64,000 nt of DNA from Chersky-840 sp963810195 (lineage in GTDB: Bacteria; Actinomycetota; Acidimicrobiia; Acidimicrobiales; UBA8190). The notes below the pieces were generated by a model. That model worked only from the letters and a program-made list of their open reading frames with translations. It was not told the DNA's origin and made no database searches. The position numbers and the translations under genes were made by a program. Below are positions 8,610 through 17,652 of the stretch, piece after piece; position 1 is the stretch's first letter; each line of letters begins with the position of its first letter. The DNA is taken from the NCBI GenBank assembly GCA_963810195.1, contig CAWEMO010000005.1, positions 682,001 to 746,000 on the forward strand. Reading direction: 5' to 3'.

Positions 8610-9191
8610 ATGCCCAAGCTCGAGACGGTCAGCGACGCCGCCTTGATGGTGGCGATCGGCCGCATGCACGAGCCGGCACTGGCCGAGGCCTACCGGCGTC
8701 ACGGGGGAGCGGTGTTCGCCCTGGCCCGTCGGGTCCTGGGGTCCCCCGACCTGGCCGAGGAGGTGACCCAGGAGGTCTTCGTCGACCTGTGGGACGCACC
8801 GGAGCGCTTCGACCCCGGCCGGGGCGCCCTGCGCACCTTCCTCATGACCAAGGCGCACGGCCGGGCCGTCGACATCGTCCGCTCCGAGTCAGCGCGCAAG
8901 CAGCGTGAAGAGCGCACCGTGCGGGAGACGGCGGTGTCGGGCTACGACATCGAGCACCAGGCATGGGACCTGGCCATCGCCGAGCAGGTGAAGGCGGCGG
9001 TGACGAGCCTGCCCGCCGAGGAGCGCACCGCCATCGAGATGGCCTACTTCGACGGCCACACCTACCGCGAGGTGGCCTCGCTCCTGGGCCAGCCGGAAGG
9101 CACGGTGAAGAGCAGGATCCGCAGCGGACTGCGCCGCCTGCGCACCGCACTGGCACAACACGGCGTGGAGGCGGCATGGACCGAGCCATGA
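8610..9191 (+). CDS. ECF sigma factor (SigK-like)
   Basis: A 193-residue sigma-70 family factor starting at ATG 8610; an in-frame GTG at 8559 would add 17 residues. Region 2 contains LAEEVTQEVFVDLWDAPERF and region 4 contains HTYREVASLLGQPEGTVKSR, the helix-turn-helix that reads the -35 box. The next gene overlaps its end and encodes a zinc-type anti-sigma factor of the RskA class, so this factor should be held inactive at the membrane until the anti-sigma is cleaved. The pair resembles sigK/rskA. Confidence 0.92.
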   Translation: MPKLETVSDAALMVAIGRMHEPALAEAYRRHGGAVFALARRVLGSPDLAEEVTQEVFVDLWDAPERFDPGRGALRTFLMTKAHGRAVDIVRSESARKQREERTVRETAVSGYDIEHQAWDLAIAEQVKAAVTSLPAEERTAIEMAYFDGHTYREVASLLGQPEGTVKSRIRSGLRRLRTALAQHGVEAAWTEP

Positions 9192-9997
9192 CCCACGACG
9201 AGGTCGCCCAGTTGCTCGGAGCCTTCGCCCTCGACGCCGTCGACGGCGACGAGGCCGAGGCGATCCGCCTCCATTTGGCCGAGTGCCCCCGGTGTGCGTC
9301 GGAGGTCGCCGAGCACTGGGAGGTGACCGGTCTCATCGCCAACGCCGGGGTCGACGCGCCCCCCGAGCTCTGGGACCGTATCGCGGCGCGCATCGACGAC
9401 ACTCGGGCCGGTGCCCGCCGACCTGCACCACTGCACCTCGCGGCGCGATCTCCGGCACCGGCCCGCGCCCGGGGAATTGCACGCCGGCGTCTGGCATGGT
9501 CGGCGGTGGGCGCCGTCGCCGCCGCCGTGGCCGTGGTGGCGGTGCTGCTGGCGGTCCAGGTGGGCCGCCTCGACCAACGGGTCGGCCAGTTGGCCGCCGC
9601 CAGCCGGCAGTCCGGTCTCGAGCAGGCCGTCCAGGCGGCGCTGCTGGACCCGAGCGCCCAGAAGGTGACCCTGGCCGCGACCGGCGCGGCGGCGACAGGG
9701 GTGACGTCTCCGGGCACCGGTGCACGGGCTGGCGTCGTCGTGGTGCTTCCCGACGGCTCAGCCTTCATGCTCAACACCGGCCTTCCCCGCCTGGCCGCGG
9801 ACCGCACCTATCAGCTGTGGGGGGTGGTGCGCGGCCAGACCGTGTCGTTGGGCCTCCTCGGCAGCCAGCCGCACGACGTGGCGTTCACCGTCGACCCGTC
9901 CGCGCCCATCTCGGCCTTCGCCGTCACCGACGAGGCGGCCGGTGGGGTCGTCCGGCCCACGCACGCCCCTGTGGCCGAGAGCCCCACCATCACCTGA
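9176..9997 (+). CDS. RskA-type transmembrane anti-sigma factor
   Basis: A 273-residue type II membrane protein. The cytoplasmic zinc anti-sigma domain has His33-x3-Cys37-x2-Cys40; one membrane span lies about 107-129; the outer part is an RskA C-terminal domain beginning VVVLPDGSAFMLNTGLP. The ATG at 9176 follows GGAGG; ATG 9188, overlapping the sigma stop, is the alternative. It should bind the upstream sigma factor and release it after regulated proteolysis. Confidence 0.92.
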   Translation: MDRAMTHDEVAQLLGAFALDAVDGDEAEAIRLHLAECPRCASEVAEHWEVTGLIANAGVDAPPELWDRIAARIDDTRAGARRPAPLHLAARSPAPARARGIARRRLAWSAVGAVAAAVAVVAVLLAVQVGRLDQRVGQLAAASRQSGLEQAVQAALLDPSAQKVTLAATGAAATGVTSPGTGARAGVVVVLPDGSAFMLNTGLPRLAADRTYQLWGVVRGQTVSLGLLGSQPHDVAFTVDPSAPISAFAVTDEAAGGVVRPTHAPVAESPTIT

Positions 9998-10018
9998 CGG
10001 CAGGACCGCCGCCGCAGG

Positions 10019-10345
10019 TCAGCGTTCGAAGTGGTGCTCGCCGACGACCTCGGACACCGTGATGTCGTAGGAGGCGTAGAAGCGGTCCTGCCCCGCCCGC
10101 TGCGCGGCGCGGTGCTCGGGATGGTCTCGCCAGGCCCGGTGGGTCTCCATCGAGGCGAAGGTGATGACCGACACCCGCTCCCCGTCGTCGGCCTCGAAGG
10201 TCTTGAAGTCCACGAAGCCCGGCATGCCGCGGGCGATCTCCAGCATCCGCTGCGCGGTGTCGTGGTACTCGGTGAGCGACTCGGGCCTGAGCCGCGACCG
10301 GAAGACGGTGACGACCCGTCCGCCGTTCCCCGTCGTCGCACTCAT
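10019..10345 (-). CDS. Antibiotic biosynthesis monooxygenase (ABM) domain protein
   Basis: A 108-residue dimeric alpha/beta-barrel type protein. Strand VVTVFRSRLRP, the helix containing YHDTAQRMLEIA, GFVDFKTFEADDGERVS and HRAWRDHPEHRAAQ follow the ABM pattern. Family members include monooxygenases, heme-degrading enzymes and structural proteins; no heme ligand or catalytic residue can be assigned here. Its 3' end faces the anti-sigma gene with a 21-base gap, so the two converge. Confidence 0.8.
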   Translation of the reverse strand: MSATTGNGGRVVTVFRSRLRPESLTEYHDTAQRMLEIARGMPGFVDFKTFEADDGERVSVITFASMETHRAWRDHPEHRAAQRAGQDRFYASYDITVSEVVGEHHFER

Positions 10346-10376
10346 GGGTGAGAATTTAGACCCGCAGAAGGAGGTC

Positions 10377-11811
10377 TCAGAACGTGGCCTCGAGCTCCTC
10401 GGCCGTCTGGAGGTGCTGTTCGATGGCTTCGAGAGCAGCCTCGTCGCCCTGGGCGCGCGGGCCCTTGAACCACTTCCTCGCGCTTACGAACCAGAAGGTC
10501 CCGGCATAGAGGAGGACGACTCCGACGGCGATGGGTGCGTAGTTGAACGTGGTCCAGTTGATGGGGCTCACCTGAGGGAGCATGAACAAGATGGTGATGA
10601 TCAGCACCCACGCCACACCGAGCCAGCCCACGAGGGGGCTCCAGCGACCGAGGCTCCACGGGCCGGTCTTGAACGATTCGCCGGCTCGGCGCCGCAGGAA
10701 CGTGGGGATGACGTAGGCGATGTACAGGCCGATCGTGGCGATCGACGTCACGGCGAAGTACGCAGTGGTGTTCCACAGGTAGGGCAGGCCGAGGAGGAAC
10801 GCGAACACGACGGCGAAGTAGATCGACCGTGTTGGTGTGCGCGTCCGGGGATTGATGTGGTGCCAGAACTTCGATCTCGGCACGGCACCGTCACGTGAGA
10901 AGGCGTAGATCATCCGGGAATTCGCGGTCACCGACGCCATGCCGCAATAGGCCTGGGCCATGAAGGCGATGACGAGCAGGAGCTCCCCACCGTGACGGCC
11001 GATGGCGTTGATCCAGATCAACACCGGCGCTGTCGTGCTTCCGGCGACCGTGGCGTAGTTGACGCCGGAGATGGCGAACGGAGGTGTACTGAGCCAGGAG
11101 TAGGCCGATGAAGAAGACGTAGAACGTGTTGTGGAAACCGGTCAGGTTCTCGAACTTGGTGAACACGAAGGAGGCCGAGGCGTGATGCGAGGGGACGAAG
11201 GCGAGCACCAGCACGATGGTGAGCACACCCAGGAGATGCCACCAGACGCTCACGTCGGACAGGAACGCCACGACCCGTACGCCGAAGATGTTCAACAGGG
11301 CATGGACGACCAGGATGCCCGCGTACACGATGACCACGTGGCCGCGGCTTGCCGTCCAGCCGGTGGTCAGGTTGAGGAACGTCGTGAAGAAGAAGGCGAA
11401 CCCGAAGTCGATGCCGGCCGTGACCGCCACCTGGCCGAGAAGGTTGAACCACCCGGTGAACCAGCTCCACGCCGCCCCGTTGCTCTTGGCCAGCTTGGCC
11501 GACCAGTAGTAGAGGCCGCCGGCGGTGGGATAGGCGGAACACACCTCGGCCATGCCCAGTCCCACGATCAGCGTGAGCCCGCCGACGAGGAGCCAGCCCC
11601 ACGTGATGTCGACGGGACCACCCGTCGACATGCCGAAGTAGTACAGGGTGAGACAGCCCGAGAGGACCGAGATGATCGTGAACGACACCGCAAAGTTGGA
11701 GAACCCGCTCATTCTCCGGCGCAACTCCTGGGCGTAGCCCAATTCGTGGAGCTTCTTGGTGTCCGGATCCGTCCACACCGGCTGGGCCGACGCTGCGCCA
11801 TCGGTCGACAT
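10377..11811 (-). pseudogene. APC-superfamily amino-acid permease with internal deletion and frameshift
   Basis: The N-terminal 243 codons run from ATG 11811 (MSTDGAASAQPVW) through five or six spans to GLLLAQYT, then the frame changes near 11082 and resumes with PFAISGVNYATV, continuing to the normal C-terminus. Residues shared with amino-acid/GABA permeases include the N-terminal GFSNFAVSFTIISVLSG region and MASVTANSRMIYAFSRDGA in the second half. Between the halves the segment usually holding a G[FY]DASAH..EET motif and one span is missing, about 45 residues. A deletion not divisible by three would produce this, so the gene is probably inactive unless the assembly is wrong. Confidence 0.75.
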
Positions 11812-12022
11812 GACCACCCCCATCGTCTGACGCCGACGGTGGGCCCCCGGCGCCGACACCACGACCGACACGGTTGCGCCGGGATACGGTGCTCCGCTCC
11901 GAACCGGGGCCCGGAGCCCGGCCGCCGAGGGCTCGAGGCGGCACGGACTCCGGGTCGTCGATTCGCTGATTCGGACTAGAACATCTGAAGCGACCGGTGT
12001 CAAGGATCTCCCGGTGACGCAG

Positions 12023-12484
12023 CTACAGCACGAGCGGTCGGATGGGGCTGAACACCAGTGCCGGGTCCGTCTTCCAGTCGACGCCGGGCACGTCGACGTA
12101 CAACTCGATCTCGTTGCCGTCGGGGTCGAGGATGTAGAGGCTGTGGGTGACGGTATGGTCGCTCGTCCCCACGACGGTGGCGCCCGCCTCCTGCACGCTT
12201 CTGAGCGCGTCGCGTAGCTCGTCGTCGGTGTCGCCGACCTTCAGGCCGAAGTGGTACAGACCCACGTGCCGGCCCCGGGGCAGCGACTGGGCGTCCTCAC
12301 CGACCTCGATGAGGAGCAGCTCGTGGTGCGTACGGTTCGAAGGTGCCGAGAACGCGGTGGCCGGGAACCCGAACTCCACGTCGGGAGCCAGTTGCCTCCA
12401 GCCCAGCACGTCACGGTAGAAGGCGGCCGAGCGCTCGAGGTTCCGTACGTAAAGCACCAGGTGCCCGAGCTCTTTGATTTCCAT
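12023..12484 (-). CDS. VOC-family (glyoxalase/extradiol dioxygenase-like) protein
   Basis: A 153-residue protein from ATG 12484, preceded by GGGAGGG. It has two beta-alpha-beta-beta-beta modules: MEIKELGHLVLYVRNLERS with His8, then HHELLLIEVGED, and GLYHFGLKVGD followed by LYILDPDGNEIELYVD. The His/Glu residues at these positions are the usual metal ligands of vicinal-oxygen-chelate enzymes, and the DPDGN-E-E ending resembles catechol 2,3-dioxygenase. The substrate is not determined. Confidence 0.88.
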   Translation of the reverse strand: MEIKELGHLVLYVRNLERSAAFYRDVLGWRQLAPDVEFGFPATAFSAPSNRTHHELLLIEVGEDAQSLPRGRHVGLYHFGLKVGDTDDELRDALRSVQEAGATVVGTSDHTVTHSLYILDPDGNEIELYVDVPGVDWKTDPALVFSPIRPLVL

Positions 12485-12561
12485 GATCCCTCCCCGTCGC
12501 ACGCGGCCAATGCAACACGGTCCCGGGCGCAGACTATTCCTCGGCCCGTAGGCTCCCTCCC

Positions 12562-13258
12562 ATGGACCTCTCCGCCGCCGAGATCCGGGTGCTCGGGAGC
12601 CTCGTGGAGAAGCAGCTCACGACCCCGCAGCAGTATCCGCTCACGCTCAACGCCTTGACGCTGGCGTGCAGCCAGTCCTCGAACAGGGACCCGGTCGTGG
12701 CCTACGACGAGCACACCGTGGAAGCTGCGGTCACGAGCGTCAAGACCAAGGGCCTGGCGCGGTTCGTGCACCCTTCTCACGGGCGTTCCGCCCTCCGTTA
12801 CGCGCATGCCCTCGATGACGCGTTGGGTCTCGCCCCGCCCCAGCTCGCGCTGTTGGCGGTGCTGATGCTGCGCGGACCGCAGACCCTGGGAGAGCTGCGG
12901 ACCCGCACCGAGCGCATGGTGGGGTTCTCCGATCTGCCGCGAGGTCCAGGCTGAGCTCGACGCTCTCGAGGAACGGGCCGAGCCCCTGACGGTGCGACTG
13001 CCTCGGGGCTCGGGGCAGAAGGAGGACAGGTACGGGCAGGTGCTGGGTGGTCCGGTGCACCAGGCGCGGCGTGGGGGAGAGCCCGAAGCGGTCACGGGGG
13101 GACCCGCCGGAGGCCCGTCCCCGGCGATCCGCGGCGAGCCTGAGGCGGCCGGACCCGACGAGGTGGCGGCGCTGCGGGCCGAGGTCGGGCAGTTGCGTGC
13201 CGAGGTGGAGGCCCTGCGTCGCGCCCTCGACGACCTGCGCGAGCAGCTCGGTGCCTGA
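12562..13258 (+). pseudogene. YceH-like DUF480 protein with a one-base frameshift
   Basis: The first frame starts MDLSAAEIRVLGSLVEKQLT and has the DUF480 signature PQQYPLTLNALTLAC, SNRDPVV and LRGPQTLGELRTRTERM, then shifts near 12938. Removing one base restores EVQAELDALEERAEPLTVRL and the ending PRGSGQKEDRYGQVLGG, the standard second winged helix, followed by a coiled-coil tail (EVAALRAEVGQLRAEVEALR). The restored protein has 231 residues, slightly above usual. DUF480 proteins are tandem winged-helix proteins of unclear function. An error in the sequence is as likely as true loss. Confidence 0.82.
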
Positions 13259-13383
13259 GCGGAGCACGTGGCGCGACCATCGGTCCAGCTCCGGCATGAT
13301 GGGACCACCGCAATCCCGGAGGAAGCCGGCTGGGTCGCCCACGAGCAGGGACGGCTCGCCCCGAACGTGATGGACGGAGGGCC

Positions 13384-13836
13384 ATGAGTGCCGCAGCAGG
13401 GACGTCACCGACGATCGTGGTGGGGGTGGACGGGTCGGAGTCGTCGAAGCGCGCCCTTCGATGGGCAGCCGATCAGGCCAAGCTCACCGGTGCGCAGCTG
13501 AAGGTGGTGACGACGTGGGAGTACCCGCCGACGCTCGGGTGGGCCCCGCCGTACCCGTCGGACTTCGACCCCGAACAGGACGCCCGAAAGGCCTTACAGG
13601 AAACCGTGGACTCCGTCCTGGGGGCTGATCCCGGAGTGGCGGTGGAGATCAGCGTGACCGAGGGCCACCCCGCCTACGTGCTCGTCCAGGCGGCCGGGGA
13701 AGCCGCGCTGCTCGTCGTCGGCAGCCGGGGCCACGGCGCCTTCGCCGGCATGTTGCTCGGTTCGGTCAGCGAGTACTGCGCGGCACATTCGCCGTGCCCG
13801 GTCGTTGTGGTACGGCACCCCGACGACAAGGCGTAG
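13384..13836 (+). CDS. Universal stress protein (UspA family)
   Basis: A 150-residue single Usp domain. IVVGVDGSESSKRALRWA opens the fold and GSRGHGAFAGMLLGSVS near 115-132 is the ATP-binding G-2x-G-9x-G(S/T) motif, so it is an ATP-binding class member. It lies 12 bases before the PPK2 gene on the same strand and both may respond to energy or phosphate stress. Confidence 0.93.
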   Translation: MSAAAGTSPTIVVGVDGSESSKRALRWAADQAKLTGAQLKVVTTWEYPPTLGWAPPYPSDFDPEQDARKALQETVDSVLGADPGVAVEISVTEGHPAYVLVQAAGEAALLVVGSRGHGAFAGMLLGSVSEYCAAHSPCPVVVVRHPDDKA

Positions 13837-13848
13837 TCGAGCGGCCCC

Positions 13849-14661
13849 GTGCGCGACGTCGAAAGGTGGCGCGTGCGTCCCGGGGGCAAGGTGCAGCTCG
13901 CCGCGCACGACCCGGCGTCGACCGCAGGCGCTCCCGGCGATCACCTCCAGACCGAGGAGGCGACCCTTCCTCTGCACGACGAGCTCTTCGCCCTTCAGGA
14001 CCGGCTGTGGGCGGAGTCGCGGCGCTCCCTGCTCGTCGTCTTGCAGGGCCTCGACGCCTCGGGGAAGGACGGCACCATCAAACACGTCTTTCGGGGAGTG
14101 AACCCGCAGGGCACGACGGTGACGTCGTTCAAGGAGCCCACCCCGGAGGAGCAGGCCCACGACTTCCTGTGGCGGGTCCACACGCGCACGCCGGCGGCCG
14201 GGGTGATCGCCGTGTTCAACCGCTCCCACTACGAGGACGTCCTCGTGGTGCGCGTGCACGGGCTCGTGCCCGAGCGCGTGTGGCGGGCACGGTACGGCCA
14301 CATCAATTCCTTCGAGAAGAACCTGGCTGCCGCCGGGACCACGATGGTCAAATTCTTCCTCTCCGTCTCTTACGAGGAGCAGAGCAGGAGGTTGCAGAGC
14401 CGTCTCGAGCAGCCCGACAAGCGCTGGAAGGCACGAGCGGCGGATTTCGCCGAGCGCAAGCACTGGGACGCCTACCAGGCCGCCTACCGGGACATGCTCG
14501 AGCAGACCTCGACCGAGGTTGCCCCGTGGTTCGTGATCCCGGCCGACCACAAGTGGTACCGCAACTGGGCGGTGAGCCAGGTGCTGCTCCACACGCTCGA
14601 GCAGATGGACCCGCGCTACCCGGATCCCCTGCCACTCGATCTCCCCGAGGGCAGCGTCTGA
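13849..14661 (+). CDS. ppk2: Polyphosphate kinase 2 family protein
   Basis: A 270-residue PPK2 that transfers phosphate between polyphosphate and nucleotides. Walker A GLDASGKDG is at 67-75, the second conserved motif NRSHYEDV at 124-131, and the lid-like DKRWK around 195-200. The one-domain length places it with class I or III enzymes (ADP or AMP phosphorylation); which cannot be settled by eye. Start is GTG 13849, 12 bases after the Usp gene, suggesting co-transcription. Confidence 0.93.
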   Translation: MRDVERWRVRPGGKVQLAAHDPASTAGAPGDHLQTEEATLPLHDELFALQDRLWAESRRSLLVVLQGLDASGKDGTIKHVFRGVNPQGTTVTSFKEPTPEEQAHDFLWRVHTRTPAAGVIAVFNRSHYEDVLVVRVHGLVPERVWRARYGHINSFEKNLAAAGTTMVKFFLSVSYEEQSRRLQSRLEQPDKRWKARAADFAERKHWDAYQAAYRDMLEQTSTEVAPWFVIPADHKWYRNWAVSQVLLHTLEQMDPRYPDPLPLDLPEGSV

Positions 14662-14668
14662 GCCTCCG

Positions 14669-15121
14669 TCAGCTCCTTTCGGGCACGACCCGGTCCGCGT
14701 AGCGGCACACCCGGCGGGCGAACCCCCGGACCATGCGCCGGAGCACGAACCGCAGGGCGGCGCCGGTGCCGGGGACGAGGGGCTCGACGCTGCACCGCCA
14801 GGTGACGACGGTGCCCGTGGCGTCGTCGTCGAGATGCACGTCCGCCCGGTAGTGGCGCACCGGGAGGCCCCGCACCACCACGTATCCCAGATGACGGGGA
14901 GGGTCCCAGGCGACCACCTCCTCGCGACTGCCGCCGGGGCCGACGGCGAAGCGCCGCAGCGCCCCCACCCCGTCGGGTGGCGGGTCGCCCTCGCGCAGGA
15001 GGGAGGTGCGCGTCATCCACGCCCATTCTCTCCACCGCGACGCCTCGCCGACGAGCGGCCAGATCGTCTCGACCGGGGCACGCGAGCGGGCGGACGCCTC
15101 GAACTCGTAGCGCCGGGCCAC
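14669..15121 (-). CDS. SRPBCC-fold protein
   Basis: A 150-residue START/Bet v1-like protein from GTG 15121. YEFEASARSRAPVETIWPLV and the helix-grip pattern ending GFARRVCRYADRVVP are typical of polyketide-cyclase/SRPBCC proteins that bind hydrophobic ligands. No catalytic residue is recognisable. It follows another SRPBCC gene one base after its stop, so the two are a tandem pair, and converges on ppk2 with a seven-base gap. Confidence 0.82.
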   Translation of the reverse strand: MARRYEFEASARSRAPVETIWPLVGEASRWREWAWMTRTSLLREGDPPPDGVGALRRFAVGPGGSREEVVAWDPPRHLGYVVVRGLPVRHYRADVHLDDDATGTVVTWRCSVEPLVPGTGAALRFVLRRMVRGFARRVCRYADRVVPERS

Positions 15122-15122
15122 G

Positions 15123-15509
15123 TCAGCCTGACAGATGGTCCTTCAGGGCCTGCAGGCTCTGCTGGTACACCTGGCACATCATGTCGGTCATCTCATCGTC
15201 TACGTCGACGTCCCACGTGACGTGGGATTTCGTGCCCTCGGGCACCACGGTGATCGTGGCCTTGTGGTTGATCACGGGAACGCCACCCACGATGCCGTAG
15301 ACGAGCTCGCGCGCCTGGTCGTCACGGCGTTCGAGTCGCTCGGTGATCTCCATCCCCATCATCTTGAGCACCCGGTCGTCGCCGTCGCCGTCGACGTCGC
15401 AGGACTCGACCCCGGGCATCCATGTTGCGATGCCACCGAAGTCCCCGACGACCGCCCACACCGCGTCGGCGGGCTTGTCGATGTCGATCTCTGCACGCGC
15501 CTTGCCCAT
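15123..15509 (-). CDS. SRPBCC-fold protein, first of a tandem pair
   Basis: A 128-residue protein starting at ATG 15509 behind GGAGGGG; the frame is open further upstream but without a ribosome site. AEIDIDKPADAVWAVVGDFG and ATWMPGVESCDV are the SRPBCC opening, and HVTWDVDVDDE with the final helix completes the fold. It is related only in fold to the next gene. Small-molecule binding is inferred; the ligand is unknown. Confidence 0.83.
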   Translation of the reverse strand: MGKARAEIDIDKPADAVWAVVGDFGGIATWMPGVESCDVDGDGDDRVLKMMGMEITERLERRDDQARELVYGIVGGVPVINHKATITVVPEGTKSHVTWDVDVDDEMTDMMCQVYQQSLQALKDHLSG

Positions 15510-15611
15510 CGCCCCTCCATCACTCGGCAATGCCGCAGCATGCCACGGCGGAGCGAGGTCAGGCCCATCGACGATCGAGGTCATCACGATCGGACCTGGG
15601 CCCGCGCCTCC

Positions 15612-16520
15612 TCAGGTCTGCAGGTCGAGCAGCCCGTCGGCGAGCTCCTCGAGCTCTTCTCGGAACGAGGTCGGCGGGATGACCGGGCGGAGCACGAACT
15701 TGGAGAACCCTACGTCGACGAACCTCCCGATGAGCCGGCGCAGCCCGTCCACTCCGTCGGGCACGAGGTCGCGGATGTCGGTCTCGTCCGGTGAGCTCGC
15801 CGCGCCCGGCCGGCGGGCGGCCACGCGTCGCAGCAGCTGCTCGGGCGCGTCCCCTCGTGTGTAGCCGATGCTGACCCCGAAGTGCTCGGGGTCGATGCGC
15901 CGGCCGGCCTTCGCCGCGACGTCCTCGATGACGCGTCTTCCGGCGGCGGCCTCCTCGGGTGTGCACAGCGCGGGCAGCCAGCCGTCACCGAGGGCGCCCA
16001 CCCGCCGGAGCGCGCCCGGTGCGCTGCCGCCGAGCCACACGTCGAAGGGGCGCTGCTGCGGCTTGGGCTCCACGGTCACCCCGTGCAGATTCCACGCCTC
16101 GCCCTCGTGGTCGACCGCGTCCTCTGTCCACAGCCTGCGCACGAGGGGCAGCAGCTCGTCGAGCTCACGACCCCGGTCCCCGGCGCGCACCCCCATGGCG
16201 TCGAGCTCGGCGGCCAGGCGCAGTCCGAGCACGAAGGTGACCAGCAGCCGGCCCCCCGACAGCCGGTCGAGGGTGGCGAGCTGCTTCGCCAGCCGCACGG
16301 GATTGCGCCCGGGCAGCACCATGGTCGTCCCGATCTTCAGCCGTGGTGCACGGCCCGCCGCGTAGGCCATGGCCGCCAGGGGGTCGTCGCCCGGGACGGT
16401 GAGGACGTCGGACCACCACAGGGAGTCGAAGCCGTTGGACTCCAGGTCCTCGACGAGGTGGCCGAGCTCGTCTCCCGCCATGACGGAGGTCCCCGTGCCG
16501 ACCCCGATGCGGACCTTCAT
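15612..16520 (-). CDS. LLM-class F420-dependent oxidoreductase
   Basis: A 302-residue TIM-barrel flavin/F420 enzyme. MKVRIGVGTGTS, FDSLWWSDV, RLKIGTTMVLPGRNPVRLAKQLATLD and FDVWLGGSAPGALRRVG are the usual conserved blocks of the luciferase-like family; actinobacterial members mostly use reduced F420. The substrate cannot be inferred. The frame extends upstream to 16931, but only ATG 16520 gives the standard N-terminus. It is divergent from the SCO6745-family gene. Confidence 0.9.
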   Translation of the reverse strand: MKVRIGVGTGTSVMAGDELGHLVEDLESNGFDSLWWSDVLTVPGDDPLAAMAYAAGRAPRLKIGTTMVLPGRNPVRLAKQLATLDRLSGGRLLVTFVLGLRLAAELDAMGVRAGDRGRELDELLPLVRRLWTEDAVDHEGEAWNLHGVTVEPKPQQRPFDVWLGGSAPGALRRVGALGDGWLPALCTPEEAAAGRRVIEDVAAKAGRRIDPEHFGVSIGYTRGDAPEQLLRRVAARRPGAASSPDETDIRDLVPDGVDGLRRLIGRFVDVGFSKFVLRPVIPPTSFREELEELADGLLDLQT

Positions 16521-16628
16521 GATCGGATCCGGTCGTTCGCACAGAGGTCGGTCCCCATCGGTGGCGAAGGCTAGTGCCGCGTCCCCACTGGTAGCGTCGG
16601 CGGCCAGCCCAGACACAGGAGCATGACC

Positions 16629-17354
16629 ATGGACGCCGAAGAGGCCGCCCGCGCCAGCACCGACGCCGTCGCTTACCTGCCCGCCGGCTTCATGATGGCC
16701 GGCGCAACTTACAAGCGGGGCGCAGAGCTCGGCTTCGACGGCGTCGACTTCTACTTCGCGGGACGGGGCGGGGCTCTGGGCGAGGTGGACGGCAGCGTCG
16801 TCGCGGCGGCATTCGTGTTCTTCAACCCGACCAAGGTGCACGACGTCTGGGAGCGCGGCCGGGCCGTGATGCCGGTGCGGGAGGCGGCGGAGGCCTTCGC
16901 CGGATGCCTCACGACCTGGGCGGCCAAACACCTCCCCGACGAAGTGGACTATGCCCGCCTGGCCGAGCTGCTCGGACGGGTCAACGCGGCCGCCTCACCC
17001 TCGGTCTCGCCGCTGTTCGCAGCGTGGCGGGCCATGCCCGAACCCGACGATCCCAAGGCTGTGGCCCTGCATCGGCTGAACGTGACGCGAGAGCTGCGGG
17101 GGGCGGCACACGGCGCCGCCGTCGTGGCGTGGGGCCTCGATCCGATGGAGGCGGTCCTCCTCAAGACCCCGTTCATGACTGAGCTCTTCGGTTGGGTGGA
17201 GCCCTTCCCCGAGGTGGAATCGCGTCGCGACACGTGGGAGCAGGCCGAAGCCGCCACCAATCGCATCGTGGCCCGTGCCTACTCGGTGCTCGACGCCGGC
17301 GAGCTCTCCGAGCTCGTCGACTTGGCGACCACCGCGCACAAGGGCGTCTCCTGA
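16629..17354 (+). CDS. SCO6745-family protein
   Basis: A 241-residue soluble protein. The ATG at 16629 was chosen because AGGAG lies seven bases upstream, too close for the ATG at 16623. FMMAGATYKRGAELGFDGVDFY and ELRGAAHGAAVVAWGLDPMEA are characteristic of this actinobacterial family, which is mostly alpha-helical and of unknown function. No signal peptide or membrane segment is present. It is transcribed away from the LLM oxidoreductase, with which it shares a 108-base promoter region. Confidence 0.8.
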   Translation: MDAEEAARASTDAVAYLPAGFMMAGATYKRGAELGFDGVDFYFAGRGGALGEVDGSVVAAAFVFFNPTKVHDVWERGRAVMPVREAAEAFAGCLTTWAAKHLPDEVDYARLAELLGRVNAAASPSVSPLFAAWRAMPEPDDPKAVALHRLNVTRELRGAAHGAAVVAWGLDPMEAVLLKTPFMTELFGWVEPFPEVESRRDTWEQAEAATNRIVARAYSVLDAGELSELVDLATTAHKGVS

Positions 17355-17385
17355 CCGACCTCCCGTCGAGACCTCGGGCCTGGTG

Positions 17386-17652
17386 TCAGGCCCCTTCGGC
17401 GAGCAGCGAGCGGACTTCGGCCAGCGTCGAGGCTGCGTGCGGCACGACCAACGAGGAGGGTCTGAGGTCGTCGGGCGCGACGAGCGTGCCGACATGGCGG
17501 ACCAGGCCGATGAGATCCGCCAGGGTGCTGGTGAACGCCGCCTCGTCCTCGCGGTCCATGGTGTCGACGAGCTGCGTGTCGAGCTGCTCGATGGCGGGTA
17601 GGTCGGCTTCGGGCACGTCGTAGCGCGCCTCTCCGAGAATGCGGACGATCAT
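17386..17652 (-). CDS. pspAA: PspA-associated protein PspAA
   Basis: An 88-residue protein from ATG 17652, which overlaps the pspA stop (ATGA). MIVRILGEARYDVPEADLPAIEQLD is the standard PspAA start, followed by a small alpha/beta domain with DLIGLVRHVGTLV. The family is found next to PspA homologues and is thought to tune the membrane-stress response. Identification rests on both sequence and position. Confidence 0.88.
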   Translation of the reverse strand: MIVRILGEARYDVPEADLPAIEQLDTQLVDTMDREDEAAFTSTLADLIGLVRHVGTLVAPDDLRPSSLVVPHAASTLAEVRSLLAEGA

